From positions 62,001-126,000 of the forward strand of contig SFKI01000010.1 of the NCBI GenBank assembly GCA_004554775.1: a stretch of DNA of 64,000 nucleotides, in the 5' to 3' direction. Within the stretch, counting starts at the first letter, position 1, and each line of letters starts with the position of its first letter. This document shows, piece by piece, positions 27,501 to 33,918 of the stretch. Source of the DNA: Subdoligranulum variabile. Its GTDB lineage: Bacteria; Bacillota; Clostridia; Oscillospirales; Ruminococcaceae. Both the position numbers and the translations under genes were made by a program. The notes under the pieces are model-generated. The model was given only the letters and a program-made list of their open reading frames with translations. It did no database searches and was not told the origin of the DNA.

Positions 27501-29402
27501 AAGGTGCGCCTGCGCGTCACCCGCGATACCACCGGCAGCAATGTCATCGGCGCGGCGGACAGCGCCACCTACACCGTGCTGCGCCGCCTGCGGCAGGTCG
27601 GCCAGCCGGACCAGTTTGTCCCCGACGACCCCACCAACGCCGAGCAGCTCCGCTACCGCATCATCTGGCCCGCCGTGGCCGATGACCGCGTCGACCATTA
27701 CGAGCTGTGGGCGCGTGAGCAGGCAGAGGACGGCAGCCTCGGCGCGGCGTTTGAGCTGCACCCGGCGGATCTGGATGCCGACGGCAAGGTGCAGGCCATC
27801 ACCGGCACGCAGACGGTCGTCGACCTCGAAGCCTATCAGGGCAAAAAGCTGGTGTTCTACGTCGTGGCCTGCCCGAAGGAGGGCAGCACCGACGTGCTGC
27901 GCAGCCCCAACGGCGAGGAAAGCGCGGCGCAGACCATTGTTTCCCGCACGGATGTGCCGCAAATCAGCGGTGTAACGTTCAACTGGACGGGCAAGGCCCC
28001 TGCCGACGCCCTGCCGCTGATGAATACCTTCTGCCAGGAACTGACCATTGAAATGACCATTGAAATGACGGTCAGCGACAGCAGCGCGGCCGGCTACTTC
28101 TTTACCGGCTACCTGTTTGATAACGCTGACGCGTACCAGAACGCCTGCATGCTGGCCAAGACCTGGATGAACACCCACAGCAAGGCCGACCTGGACGCCC
28201 TGAACGCAGCCCTTGCGCCCGCGACGCTGATGATCCCCAACGCCGACCGCACCGTGGGCAGCGAGACCCGGACGAGCGGCACCACCGTGTCCTACACGGT
28301 CACGCCCAACACCGAGGGCTTTACCATGCAGCCCACCGATGCCAACCGCTACCTGCTGCCCGCCCTGCGCGCCATGGTGCCCAACAGCGGGTCGGCGGAA
28401 ATATCCTCCGGCTGGACGTTCTATCTGCCGGGCGAGGCCTTGCAGCTGCCCAAGATCCAGCTCGACAAGCCCGAAAAGGACGGCCTTACCAGCCTGACGG
28501 CGGTAACGTCCACCGTGCAGGGCGCCCTGTTCGACGGCGAGGGCAACGCCTGGAACCCGTCCGCCGATGCTATCACCATTACCCAGTACGCCGTGCAGTG
28601 GCCCGCCGTAAACGGGTACACCCAGAACGGCACCACCCGCAGCTTTGCCACGACCTATCAGCTCCACGTAACGCCCGCCGAGAGCATGCCCGACGACCCC
28701 AACAAGGCGGGGTATGAGATCCGCTTTACCGTTGCGCCCGAGGATGTGATGGACACGGACGACGAGGACAACGAGGTCGTAGTTACGCACCGCGGGCAGA
28801 TTTTGAAGGTGGAAAAGCTGCCCGCCGGTAAAGAAGCAGACAACCCCGACGATTGGCTCGACATCACCGCCGATGCCTGCATCACGGACGGCGACGGCAA
28901 TGTGCTGGGGTACGATTTGAGCATTGTGGAGCAGCCTGTGCTGGATGAAGAGGGGAACAAGACAGAGGAAACAACGCGTGTGTCTGCCCCCGTCACCCTC
29001 ACCGGCCACCACGAGATGAACGGCGATAACCCCATCTACCACATTGCCGCCGTGCCCACCCTGCGCGAAGCAACGCTGCTGGATGGCTCGTTCGGCTACC
29101 TTGTCACCCTGCCCGATATGGTCGACCCCGCCGAGAGCGATAAGGACATGACCGTGCCCGCCTGCTTCACGGCAGAAGTAACCGTCTGGGCCGTGGGCGA
29201 TGATACGCGGACCACCAACTCGGAAGCGCTGGCCGTGCCCCTGCCCAACCGGACGCTGCTTACCGGCGCTGACCCGGTGGCGCTGATGGCCCTGGCCCCC
29301 CTGAACACCCAACCCGTGCAAAACGCAGAAAGCACCCCGGCAGATGATGCCGGGGCAGGGGTGCCGTCTGCCACCCCCGAGATGGCCGCCCCGGCCGCCT
29401 GA
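18573..29402 (+). CDS. Giant type IV prepilin-like adhesin with GLUG-type repeats and Fn3-like modules
   Basis: 3,609 residues. A basic leader ends in Gly17, followed by a class III-type prepilin motif, FTLVELMVVLVILAILAG, with Glu at mature position 5. It should be cut by PilD and held in the membrane or pilus by the hydrophobic helix at 18-45. Residues 46-500 form a non-repeated domain. From about 520 to 2200 there are about 40 units of the type VGGIAGYNxGxI (GLUG-like), which should fold as a long beta-solenoid. From about 2430 on come Fn3-like modules (for example APQNLKV, TITWDKP, YKLRVYAV). The C-terminus is Pro/Ala-rich. There is no LPxTG and no other anchor. The GTG start follows GAGG; an ATG at codon 12 is possible. 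A role as surface adhesin is inference. Confidence 0.9.
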   Translation: MLPIIKEVKQKMRAAGGFTLVELMVVLVILAILAGLGGAGLIAYTRLARFEHNEANARTVFQTAQIALTRKDTGGDMDDFLKQLAANGTQNGHFTAEGLQAQYPTGAEDKAKELNGRIVALYYDKDAPDTAASQQVHALLDPYVYDESLFNASIVLEIDSLTGQVYSAFYDTASAKMRFSADGDTDGATLVDDRSYTHRREASLVGYYSAEDTVNVVTLSQTRLKVKNPQLINNETLTLNWSGNSRYNDLDTIYDAEFYSTTSGDTPLLKLEIEWSKVAGYDQNARIKVYKQYNAATQTWTDSGETYCFPLSYSKGRFILTLDAMCDATLLRAAENDQTAAKTTLFSITRLVSGAQDIYVKMKARPNDAFADACTESKEAQSNTENTLFAAGSTGTNAALKYFRHLYNLRWVNSGTYTWNDGTLPPNAATTLDWTDGSVTVYCAGEKKNESGLTEPVAKVPSRTGEVVAWPTIPAVGENVTLTGSVNSLKIGGGHVIISNLQLRGTSVAAQERSSGLDYRKRDHYVGLIGENSGTLSKITLRDPDVQVNAEVVANGQQLPDAMPIDADGTRYLQPLAEKDTAYRAQIYAVGALAGVDTGSVTDCTVDRSRRRGAEAKVTAALTFGSQTTSTARINGTNITDEPHGMGGLVGFAMPAGGAALSDLTLDKNVTVAGLFTDADAAKNSGATAKISTDAAEKARYNAITDTTATKTLWRAVGVGGVAGVLDVTNLTGTNGAVSTLTGITNQATVVGNGFAGGIAGNLYATGDRPATLTKLNNAGTVRAGANYQGGTAQKSTVLGQFFGGIAGCASNLQLQSCTSATRSGLSTAALTSLVRAGYDADGTLNEESPLKGDFVGGLVGFGRDIALTDCRTESGHVLGRSFVGGFVGGFVGSDLQTSGGENNSYVFGNRYVGGIVSVNGKNSTIKNMTNKGLVAGLGKGAAYVGGIAGVNDATWGLLENDELTRKIAATLQDSANSMSTVEATDKNRIDLLNQLSQTADGTEYYADFVGGVAGYNGTNAKILWTAESENGATLGAVLYGNNFVGGVAGCNAPTASIVNEHTTTPNVTGTIVATGDCVGGAIGLNGAASLPAVQVSANKMEGVHFVGGVIGANLPQNRFGFDNADGTAAPAATIGTGSLVADGVAGGIIGYNRVVPDNTLQTALAAENTAIADALRALLPTFDDTTHALAEDGLTSAGTPVTLTRLSNRLNIKANAYVGGIIGYNAAGTSLTLTNAVNGSQSSAQSYGGLARSDPADAANGGAYIFYNGVPLGALDPGCSGYFAGGIIGYATKNTTLQNCTNYGSVQHPVAAGGLAGVNDGTISGGSMQNSMGSQQENYRYLGGIAGINNGSITNAAPAAGVTIRGGTNIGGAAGYNTGTIRLTEATGRVDGITAVGGVAGYNVGTIVGNGVGSKAAVQVSGTSQVGGIAGVNGTTGRISTRSIDEKITLTSATSVTANNEGGGAAGRNEGTICNVTNEAGRVHVDNQYMGGLAGRNYGTIEDSNYYNNSTSTDTLYAGGGYAGGITGCNEAGATIDSVGIGGHVTAANGEAGGVTAHNYGHINRAALLHVYVHSTSSAIGGVAAVNEYAPDATRNPQDAVIEDVTLRSDDYGVTLYGPATKVGGLVGYNAGTVKNGKVEAKTLDFSHLTATANTVTAGGAVGENVGTVGAVTVETDLTQNMDKYCSLGGVVGSNSGALVQCTYQGAIGDGSGINVVGSTVGGIAGSNNGTVQGCTVNHITLHVQGASNVGASQDAATKMANAAHIGGIVGRNSGKFENSLIATDSTRSTITAHGGFVGGVAGSNSGSITTSGGKDTKALVQQINDWLAVPYKKDADGTTTTEVDTAARNANLNAMVRVLTNATYTGDAGSKPQATQSADEAALVTKFKALQGVDEVSKSNTKNQLKITLKGGDTRGSFANGYLGGITGFNDVTGQISDSASGQWFVYADNINQSWGAVGGIIGQNESNADSTSGLVNLAAVRRFVRGTQNTPDDDTNASNDRYSTTNFDLSANNYVGGVIGTQQNRTGDLWTLKNCVNLGTVFNSRSNNVGGVLAYWLGYGGTLDNCFNFGTIATNSNNGKDSGTVGGVAGYFNSPVAGTAVNLYKCRNYGSVRIVTNGANDVGGIFGKVQMQKKDDAMTINIVECATGSNVKLRANSMAVGIFSYIGPYEVIPNVEVNIDRCRNYCYNLDCGNITAGIFGNRGNPYNSEWGMKKTTITNCFTLVGDYSGGVRRAVTFSDVSDAVTGSNNYYMDKYSFWQTSSGWGMEGLTQLDRTDPATNNDFGGALNGNDDKENAWIQARRLWAGIDNAANTTADTYTDEKGNVLSNNHVYFGARLRGPETKTTTLDYTVDRSKIKSDNVKIRLESEANGHWYDPASKRLLTNKNYKDGDGNTSQNYAGEILLLFDESGDNTYASMADITDETLQNYYTYLLDTARPSAPQNLKVTKSDDTKNVYGRYTITWDKPATGDPTYYKLRVYAVNDDGTEGETLIDWSDVYEKRFTFEGKEEWTGSFNVEVKGVNTKGDGEAVHLTKPANFYKTLPTPDLEVRLVKNSDNGFSQVLVLKNADTYNALMQNADGTPGLQNWTVTARTYSGTTQTGSDYTFTNTNYSPRVLSPNSLGSHQILRAQATSSDNDYMRSAQYDETVYVPKVDAKSALTGTSGNPGLAEGGLADISASAVSVTGRTIDDLTFTATLSFNPTVSGVLPTYRVMLMGRYIGADRIGGEGTSGAALYGQYITLAAREQAVPNSSTTFRFSNLPVNTLTDYDSWVVVAVPVNSGLGDVVTRWDATIEEAVDAIGIGGSNRPAAWYSGMEIIRQSDGSYTYSHLTPLYFANKDATADNTWAGCANSNKQILYYTSTIRVERAPQLAEEATYLLNESNQLVYTFTWTQPDETTENSTRYKLTLYGVNESTDANGTVHTTEETIALPAGANSQVQYDPATQTYRYTLNIDKNLATDADKTNGSNSWRFDKVRLRVTRDTTGSNVIGAADSATYTVLRRLRQVGQPDQFVPDDPTNAEQLRYRIIWPAVADDRVDHYELWAREQAEDGSLGAAFELHPADLDADGKVQAITGTQTVVDLEAYQGKKLVFYVVACPKEGSTDVLRSPNGEESAAQTIVSRTDVPQISGVTFNWTGKAPADALPLMNTFCQELTIEMTIEMTVSDSSAAGYFFTGYLFDNADAYQNACMLAKTWMNTHSKADLDALNAALAPATLMIPNADRTVGSETRTSGTTVSYTVTPNTEGFTMQPTDANRYLLPALRAMVPNSGSAEISSGWTFYLPGEALQLPKIQLDKPEKDGLTSLTAVTSTVQGALFDGEGNAWNPSADAITITQYAVQWPAVNGYTQNGTTRSFATTYQLHVTPAESMPDDPNKAGYEIRFTVAPEDVMDTDDEDNEVVVTHRGQILKVEKLPAGKEADNPDDWLDITADACITDGDGNVLGYDLSIVEQPVLDEEGNKTEETTRVSAPVTLTGHHEMNGDNPIYHIAAVPTLREATLLDGSFGYLVTLPDMVDPAESDKDMTVPACFTAEVTVWAVGDDTRTTNSEALAVPLPNRTLLTGADPVALMALAPLNTQPVQNAESTPADDAGAGVPSATPEMAAPAA

Positions 29403-29433
29403 CCCCGATACTTTCCAGAAAGGAGGGCGCACC

Positions 29434-30276
29434 ATGCCCCAAAAACGCAACGACCCGCTGCACGGCCAGCAGGGCTTTGCCATGATACTGGTCCTGTGCC
29501 TGGGCGCGCTGTTTGTGGCGCTGGCTGCTGCCCTTGTGTATGCGGCATCCCTGATGCTGTCCAACGCGGACCGCCAGCTGCCCGAGCAGGACGTCTACGA
29601 GCTTGCCGCCAGCTTTTCCGATGTGCTGGAACAGGAGCTGCTGCATTATACCGGCCTGAACGCGGACGGCACCGCCAACGACGACGGCAGCCTTGGCTAT
29701 TTCATCAACAACACCTATGTCCGCAAGGGCGGCATAAAAAATGTCTATGGCGAGGACACTGACCATACCTTTACCCTGCAGGCCCCGGCGGGTGCGGACG
29801 AGCTGACCGTCACCCTGCGCAAGACCCTGAGCGAAGCCTACGGCGAGACCGCCGACGAAAGCACCAGCGACAGAAATATTTTGATATCGTATGATATTGC
29901 GTCCAACACAGACCTGCAAAACCTGAGCGAAGTCATGAAAAGCCGCGAGCAGTCCTACGAGGAAAACGGCCTTGCGGATTATGACATCACCGTAACGGTA
30001 AAGGTCACAAAGGACGGGGAAAGCTACGCTGTTACGCGCAAATACCGCCATACCGGCAAGTACAAAATCTACTACACGATGGACGACACCGCCGCCCAGT
30101 GGACGTTTAAAGACTACCAAAGCGAGGGTACAAGCCCCTATCTGCGTTTTATAAACGCGGCAAATCAGGAGCTTAAAGTTTATAACAACAGCAATACCAC
30201 CCTGCACATGCGCTACCATATCGAGGACGGCACAGTCTACGGCTGCACCTTCACCCGCATCACCTCGAACGACTAA
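29434..30276 (+). CDS. Pilin-like protein (PilX/GspK-like minor pilin)
   Basis: 280 residues. The ATG follows AAAGGAGGGCGC. An earlier in-frame ATG lies within the end of the giant gene. The leader ends QQG and the mature part starts FAMILVLCLGALFVALAAAL, a prepilin helix in which the usual Glu at position 5 is replaced by Leu. Loss of that Glu is a hallmark of GspK/PilX-type tip pilins. The soluble part (residues 45-280) is alpha/beta and rich in Thr, Asp and Glu. Placed directly after the giant pilin, it probably helps to start or cap the pilus. Substrate of PilD. Confidence 0.75.
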   Translation: MPQKRNDPLHGQQGFAMILVLCLGALFVALAAALVYAASLMLSNADRQLPEQDVYELAASFSDVLEQELLHYTGLNADGTANDDGSLGYFINNTYVRKGGIKNVYGEDTDHTFTLQAPAGADELTVTLRKTLSEAYGETADESTSDRNILISYDIASNTDLQNLSEVMKSREQSYEENGLADYDITVTVKVTKDGESYAVTRKYRHTGKYKIYYTMDDTAAQWTFKDYQSEGTSPYLRFINAANQELKVYNNSNTTLHMRYHIEDGTVYGCTFTRITSND

Positions 30277-30288
30277 GGAGGACCGCGA

Positions 30289-30669
30289 ATGAAAAAACTC
30301 AGGCAAGCCTTGCAAAATCAGCGCGGCGAGACCATCGTGGAGGTGCTGGTGGCCTTTGTGCTGCTCATGCTGTTTCTGGCGCTGTTCACCGTTTCGCTGC
30401 GGTTCGCCCGGCGGGCCTCGGTGCAGGCACAGACCACGCGGGACAACGCCTATACCCTGACCGGGGAGCTTTACCCCGCCACCGGGGACAAGGTAGAATG
30501 GACCCCCGGCGACGAAACGACGCTGAATTTCGGCAGCTTCACCGTCCAAAATGTCCAGCTGCAAACCAAGGAAACCACCACCGAAAACGGTGCGGCCCAC
30601 ACCTTTACCCGCTACTACAAGGACGCCAAATACTACCCGGCCGACAACAAAGAGGACACCACCCCATGA
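30289..30669 (+). CDS. Small pseudopilin (PilV/GspI-like)
   Basis: 126 residues. The ATG follows AAGGAGGACCGCGA. The leader ends in QRG and is followed by ETIVEVLVAFVLLMLFLALF: a prepilin helix with Glu at mature position 5 and an extra Glu at position 1. The globular part is only about 80 residues and rich in Thr/Glu. Size and place, between the GspK-like and the GspJ-like genes, match GspI/PilV. The stop overlaps the next start (ATGA), so the two are translationally coupled. Confidence 0.8.
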   Translation: MKKLRQALQNQRGETIVEVLVAFVLLMLFLALFTVSLRFARRASVQAQTTRDNAYTLTGELYPATGDKVEWTPGDETTLNFGSFTVQNVQLQTKETTTENGAAHTFTRYYKDAKYYPADNKEDTTP

Positions 30670-31403
30670 CCACCCCGCTGAACAATAAAAAAGGAACGAC
30701 CCTCGTTGAGTTGATGGTCTGCCTGGTGCTGCTGGCGCTGTTCGGCGTGGCGGCGGTCACACTGGTCAAGCCCAGCGCCGAGGCGTATATCTCGGTGCAG
30801 CAGCTTACCCGCGCCCAGAACCTGGCCGATGCCCTGACCGAGACCATTCGCGGCGAACTGGCCAATGCCGATGGTACCCTTGCCATCCTTCCTGCGTCGG
30901 AGGACGAGGCCACGGCGGACACCGTGCTGCAAGCGGCGACCCGTGCAACCGAGGGCACCGCCCTGCGCTTTACCGTGACGACCGACTATTTTGAAGTGCT
31001 GGACGCCGGTTACGTGCCCAAGCTGGAAGCAACGGTCAAAAATGCCGACAAGACCACCACCACGAAAACGCTGTACGACCCGGCCGACACCAGCTTTGCC
31101 GCGCTGGACGGCTACCTGCACATGCGCTTTTACAGGACGGCTGCCAACCCGCCCGACGAAACTCTCACCGCGAAATATCCCATCTACGCCTACACCACCG
31201 CCTACCCCAACGGTGATTATATGGGGTTGGTCATCTCCAAGCTGAAATTCTACGCCCGCGGCTGGGAAAAGGATGCCGCCACCGGCAAGGTCCACCTTAC
31301 CTCGCTGACCCTGCAGCTGACCGTCGCCGACCCTGCCACCAATACCGATATCTACACCCACACCGCCGTTATCCCGCTGCCGGGCAGCCCGGAATTTCAA
31401 TAA
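30666..31403 (+). CDS. Pseudopilin (PilW/GspJ-like)
   Basis: 245 residues from the ATG that overlaps the stop of the preceding gene; an earlier in-frame start has no support. The leader is NNKKG, the mature start TTLVELMVCLVLLALFGVAA with Glu at position 5. The rest is an alpha/beta domain with many strands near the end (LTSLTLQLTVADPATN). With the two genes before, it forms the I-J-K-like minor pilin trio that initiates pseudopili in type II secretion and type IV pilus systems. It is the last gene of the giant pilin operon. No clear terminator follows. Confidence 0.8.
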   Translation: MTTPLNNKKGTTLVELMVCLVLLALFGVAAVTLVKPSAEAYISVQQLTRAQNLADALTETIRGELANADGTLAILPASEDEATADTVLQAATRATEGTALRFTVTTDYFEVLDAGYVPKLEATVKNADKTTTTKTLYDPADTSFAALDGYLHMRFYRTAANPPDETLTAKYPIYAYTTAYPNGDYMGLVISKLKFYARGWEKDAATGKVHLTSLTLQLTVADPATNTDIYTHTAVIPLPGSPEFQ

Positions 31404-31422
31404 AAAATGGCTGCCTGACCAC

Positions 31423-31451
31423 TAGACAATCGGATAAAAACACAGTATACT
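31423..31451 (+). promoter_or_regulatory. Promoter of the SARP-type regulator
   Basis: TAGACA, a 17-base spacer and TATACT. It lies 20-48 bases after the last pilin gene and gives a leader of about 55 bases before the regulator ATG. Confidence 0.75.
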
Positions 31452-31512
31452 AGATTAAATACCTATATAAGATTTCCCCAGGAAACGATATAAATGCACA
31501 GGAGAGTTTGCC

Positions 31513-32718
31513 ATGGCAGATATTGAGATCCGGATGCTCGGAAAATTCGAGATCCTTATGGACGGCAAGCCGGTGCTTGCCGCGCTGAACCAGTCCCGCA
31601 AGGCCACGATGCTGGTGCAGTATCTGGTGCTGCAAAAGGGCGAAAAAGTCACCCACAAGGAACTGACGGATACCCTGTGGAACGGCGAGCGTTCCACCAA
31701 CCCCGATATGGCGCTGCGCGCGATCATGCACCGCTTCCGCAACATGATCGAAGCCGAGGGCCTGCAGACGATGGAGAACTGCATCCTCACCAGCCGCGGC
31801 TACTACCAGTGGAACCCCGCGCTGGAATGCCGTATCGACGTGTTTGAGATGGAAGCCCTGATGGAAGAGGCCCGCCGCCAGCTGAACCCCTCCGCCGCCG
31901 TCGCCCGTTACGAGCGCGTGCTGGAGCTGTACGCCGGCCGTCTGCTGCCGCTTTCCTGCAACGAGTCCTGGGTCGAGTTCCGCAGCCTGGGCCTGCATGC
32001 GCAGTACCGCATTGCGCTGTTCCAGGTGCTGGAAGCCTGCAAGCGCAAGGGCGAGAACGAGCGCATCGTCAAGCTCTGCCGCCGCGCCATTGAACTGGAC
32101 CCCTACGAGGAGCGCTTGTACCTCGAGATGATCCAGGCGCTGGAGGCCCTGGGCCGCCACGACGAAGCGCAGGAGCTGACCCGCCGCGGCAACGCGATGG
32201 GCTGCCTGCATTATGCCGTCGAGCCGGAGCGCGTGGGCGTTGTCTCCCGCCAGGCCCGCCAGGCTGACCGCAACCTGGAAAATGACATCACCCGCTTGGC
32301 CGAGAAATTGCCCGCCGACGACACCCCCGGCGCGGTGTACTGCACGTTTGAAACCTTCCGCCAGATCTACCACTTGCAGCGCGGCGTGCAGGCGCGCTTT
32401 GGCATCCCGGTCTACCTGGCACTGCTTACCGTCACCCCGGCGCAGAACACCGACCCCGAGGAGACCGGCGCGATGATGGACCATCTGGGCGAGCTGATCA
32501 ACAAGAGCCTGTGCCGCTGCGACGCCCTGGCCCGCTACAGCGAGACCCAGTACGTGCTGCTGATCTGCGGCAACAGCAGCGCCGAGCACGGCAACACCCC
32601 GCTGGAGCGCATCAAGGCGGCATTCTACCGCATGCCCGCCCATGGCCGTTATCTGCTCAATTACCACCTCTACGCCCCCGAGCTCCACACCACCGAAGCC
32701 CGCACCCACAACGATTGA
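31513..32718 (+). CDS. SARP/BTAD-type transcriptional regulator with degenerate GGDEF-like C-terminus
   Basis: 401 residues. The ATG follows CAGGAGAGTTTGCC. Residues 1-95 look like an OmpR/SARP winged helix (EIRMLGKFEILMDGKPV ... HKELTDTLW). Residues about 110-240 form a TPR-like BTAD domain (AVARYERVLELYAGRLLP, then CRRAIELDPYEERLYLEMIQ). The last 140 residues resemble a diguanylate cyclase fold, but the catalytic GGDEF is replaced: ARYSETQYVLLICG lies where ARYGGDEF would be. It may therefore sense a nucleotide or partner without making c-di-GMP. It has its own promoter and terminator and lies between the pilin and polysaccharide operons. The targets are unknown. Confidence 0.75.
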   Translation: MADIEIRMLGKFEILMDGKPVLAALNQSRKATMLVQYLVLQKGEKVTHKELTDTLWNGERSTNPDMALRAIMHRFRNMIEAEGLQTMENCILTSRGYYQWNPALECRIDVFEMEALMEEARRQLNPSAAVARYERVLELYAGRLLPLSCNESWVEFRSLGLHAQYRIALFQVLEACKRKGENERIVKLCRRAIELDPYEERLYLEMIQALEALGRHDEAQELTRRGNAMGCLHYAVEPERVGVVSRQARQADRNLENDITRLAEKLPADDTPGAVYCTFETFRQIYHLQRGVQARFGIPVYLALLTVTPAQNTDPEETGAMMDHLGELINKSLCRCDALARYSETQYVLLICGNSSAEHGNTPLERIKAAFYRMPAHGRYLLNYHLYAPELHTTEARTHND

Positions 32719-32725
32719 TAACGCA

Positions 32726-32756
32726 GGCACGCCTTTTTTATGGGCGTGCCTTTTTT
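32726..32756 (+). terminator. Terminator of the SARP-type regulator gene
   Basis: An 8-bp stem (GGCACGCC with GGCGTGCC), loop TTTTTTATG, then six T residues, eight bases after the regulator stop. Confidence 0.85.
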
Positions 32757-32828
32757 ACGGGCTGCCGCGCTCCCGCAGGGGCGGGGGCTTGCAGCGGCCC
32801 GCAAAACCGTATCTTTTTTGTTAAATCA

Positions 32829-32857
32829 TTGCAACTCTCCCGCCATCGTGCTACAAT
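32829..32857 (+). promoter_or_regulatory. Promoter of the DUF624-like membrane protein gene
   Basis: TTGCAA, a 17-base spacer and TACAAT. The RNA would start about 53 bases before the ATG. Confidence 0.75.
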
Positions 32858-32916
32858 ACTGATAACAATGTTAAATCCGTGACAACCTGCCCGGATGCAA
32901 AGGAGAAAAACCCAAA

Positions 32917-33693
32917 ATGGCTTTGTTCAACTTCCACTTTGACCGCCCCGGCCCCGGGGTATCGCCGGACGCCCCCCGCAAAAAGGGCCCCGCCCGCTTT
33001 TTTGAAATGCTGGGCCGCGATTTTGTCTCGTTTTACCTCGCGGGTATGCTGGCGCTGGCCAGCGCTATGCCGTTTGTGCTGGGCGTGTGGTTCGCGGTCG
33101 CTACCCACTCGCTGGTGCCGCTGCTGCTGGCGGGCGTGTTGGGCGGTATGATCGCCGCGCCCCAGCTGTGCGGCCTGCTGGATACCATTCTGCGCAGCCT
33201 GCGCGATGAGCCGGGCTTCTGGTGGACGACCTACCGCCGTGCCTGGAAACGCAACGCGAAGGCGTCGCTGCTGCCCGGGGCCATCGGCGGCCTGCTGCTG
33301 GCTATGCAGATCTTCACAGTGTTCCACTACGATATCTCTGCCGGCGTGGTGCCGGGTGCGCTGCTGGCCGTGGGCCTGTTTTTGCTGCTGGGCCTGGCTG
33401 AGTTTTTGTTTGCCCAGGTCGCGCTGCTGGAAATGCCCTTTGCCGGGATGCTGAAAAATTCGCTCTTCCTGTTTTTGGGCTACCTGCCCCGCGCGGCGTT
33501 GGGCGTTTTGTGGCAGTTTGTGTACTGGATCGTCATTCTGCTGCTGTGGCCCATCAGCGGTTTTGCGTTGCTCATCACCGGGTTCTGGCTCCCCGCCCTG
33601 CTGACCATGCAGGCGATCTACCCCGTACTGGACAAGGCCTTTGACCTGGAACGCCAGATCAAAGCCAAGCGCGATGCGGAGCTGGATTCTTAA
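32917..33693 (+). CDS. Integral membrane protein, DUF624/YesL-like
   Basis: 258 residues. The ATG lies 13 bases after AAAGGAG. The N-terminal 25 residues are Pro/Arg-rich and cytoplasmic. Then come five to six hydrophobic segments (about 37-60, 66-85, 125-145, 150-175, 185-210 and 215-245). The segment RSLRDEPGFWWTTYRRAWKRN between helices is typical of DUF624/YesL proteins, whose function is not established and which often sit beside carbohydrate genes. It has its own promoter and terminator, so it is a single-gene transcript rather than part of the glycan operon. Confidence 0.65.
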   Translation: MALFNFHFDRPGPGVSPDAPRKKGPARFFEMLGRDFVSFYLAGMLALASAMPFVLGVWFAVATHSLVPLLLAGVLGGMIAAPQLCGLLDTILRSLRDEPGFWWTTYRRAWKRNAKASLLPGAIGGLLLAMQIFTVFHYDISAGVVPGALLAVGLFLLLGLAEFLFAQVALLEMPFAGMLKNSLFLFLGYLPRAALGVLWQFVYWIVILLLWPISGFALLITGFWLPALLTMQAIYPVLDKAFDLERQIKAKRDAELDS

Positions 33694-33708
33694 TAGTGCC
33701 CTTTCTGC

Positions 33709-33741
33709 GGACGTTGCCACCTTGCGGCAACGTCCTTTTTT
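33709..33741 (+). terminator. Terminator after the DUF624-like gene
   Basis: A perfect 10-bp stem (GGACGTTGCC with GGCAACGTCC) with loop ACCTTGC and six T residues. Confidence 0.9.
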
Positions 33742-33767
33742 AGTGGGCGGCAGCCCATTATAAAAGG

Positions 33768-33790
33768 AAGCCGCCGCAAGGTGGCGGCTT
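33768..33790 (-). terminator. Hairpin with terminator features on the minus strand
   Basis: An 8-bp stem (AAGCCGCC with GGCGGCTT) with the loop ACCTTGC when read on the minus strand, followed there by CCTTTTAT. No minus-strand gene ends here. It faces the terminator at 33709 and may only be a relic or a member of the shared-loop hairpin family. Confidence 0.5.
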
Positions 33791-33828
33791 CTGGTGCGCG
33801 CGAACCGTGCCGCAAGCCCCAAAACATC

Positions 33829-33857
33829 TTGCACCCACCCCCAAAAAAGGTTATAAT
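33829..33857 (+). promoter_or_regulatory. Promoter of the surface polysaccharide operon
   Basis: TTGCAC, a 17-base spacer and a perfect TATAAT, about 60 bases before the first glycosyltransferase gene. No further strong promoter is seen before 38 kb, so the first four genes should share this RNA. Confidence 0.8.
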
Positions 33858-33918
33858 AACATAATAGCTCATCTATACCCATCTGGGCCAAAAACGCAGA
33901 CAAAGGGGGCCTCTCGCG

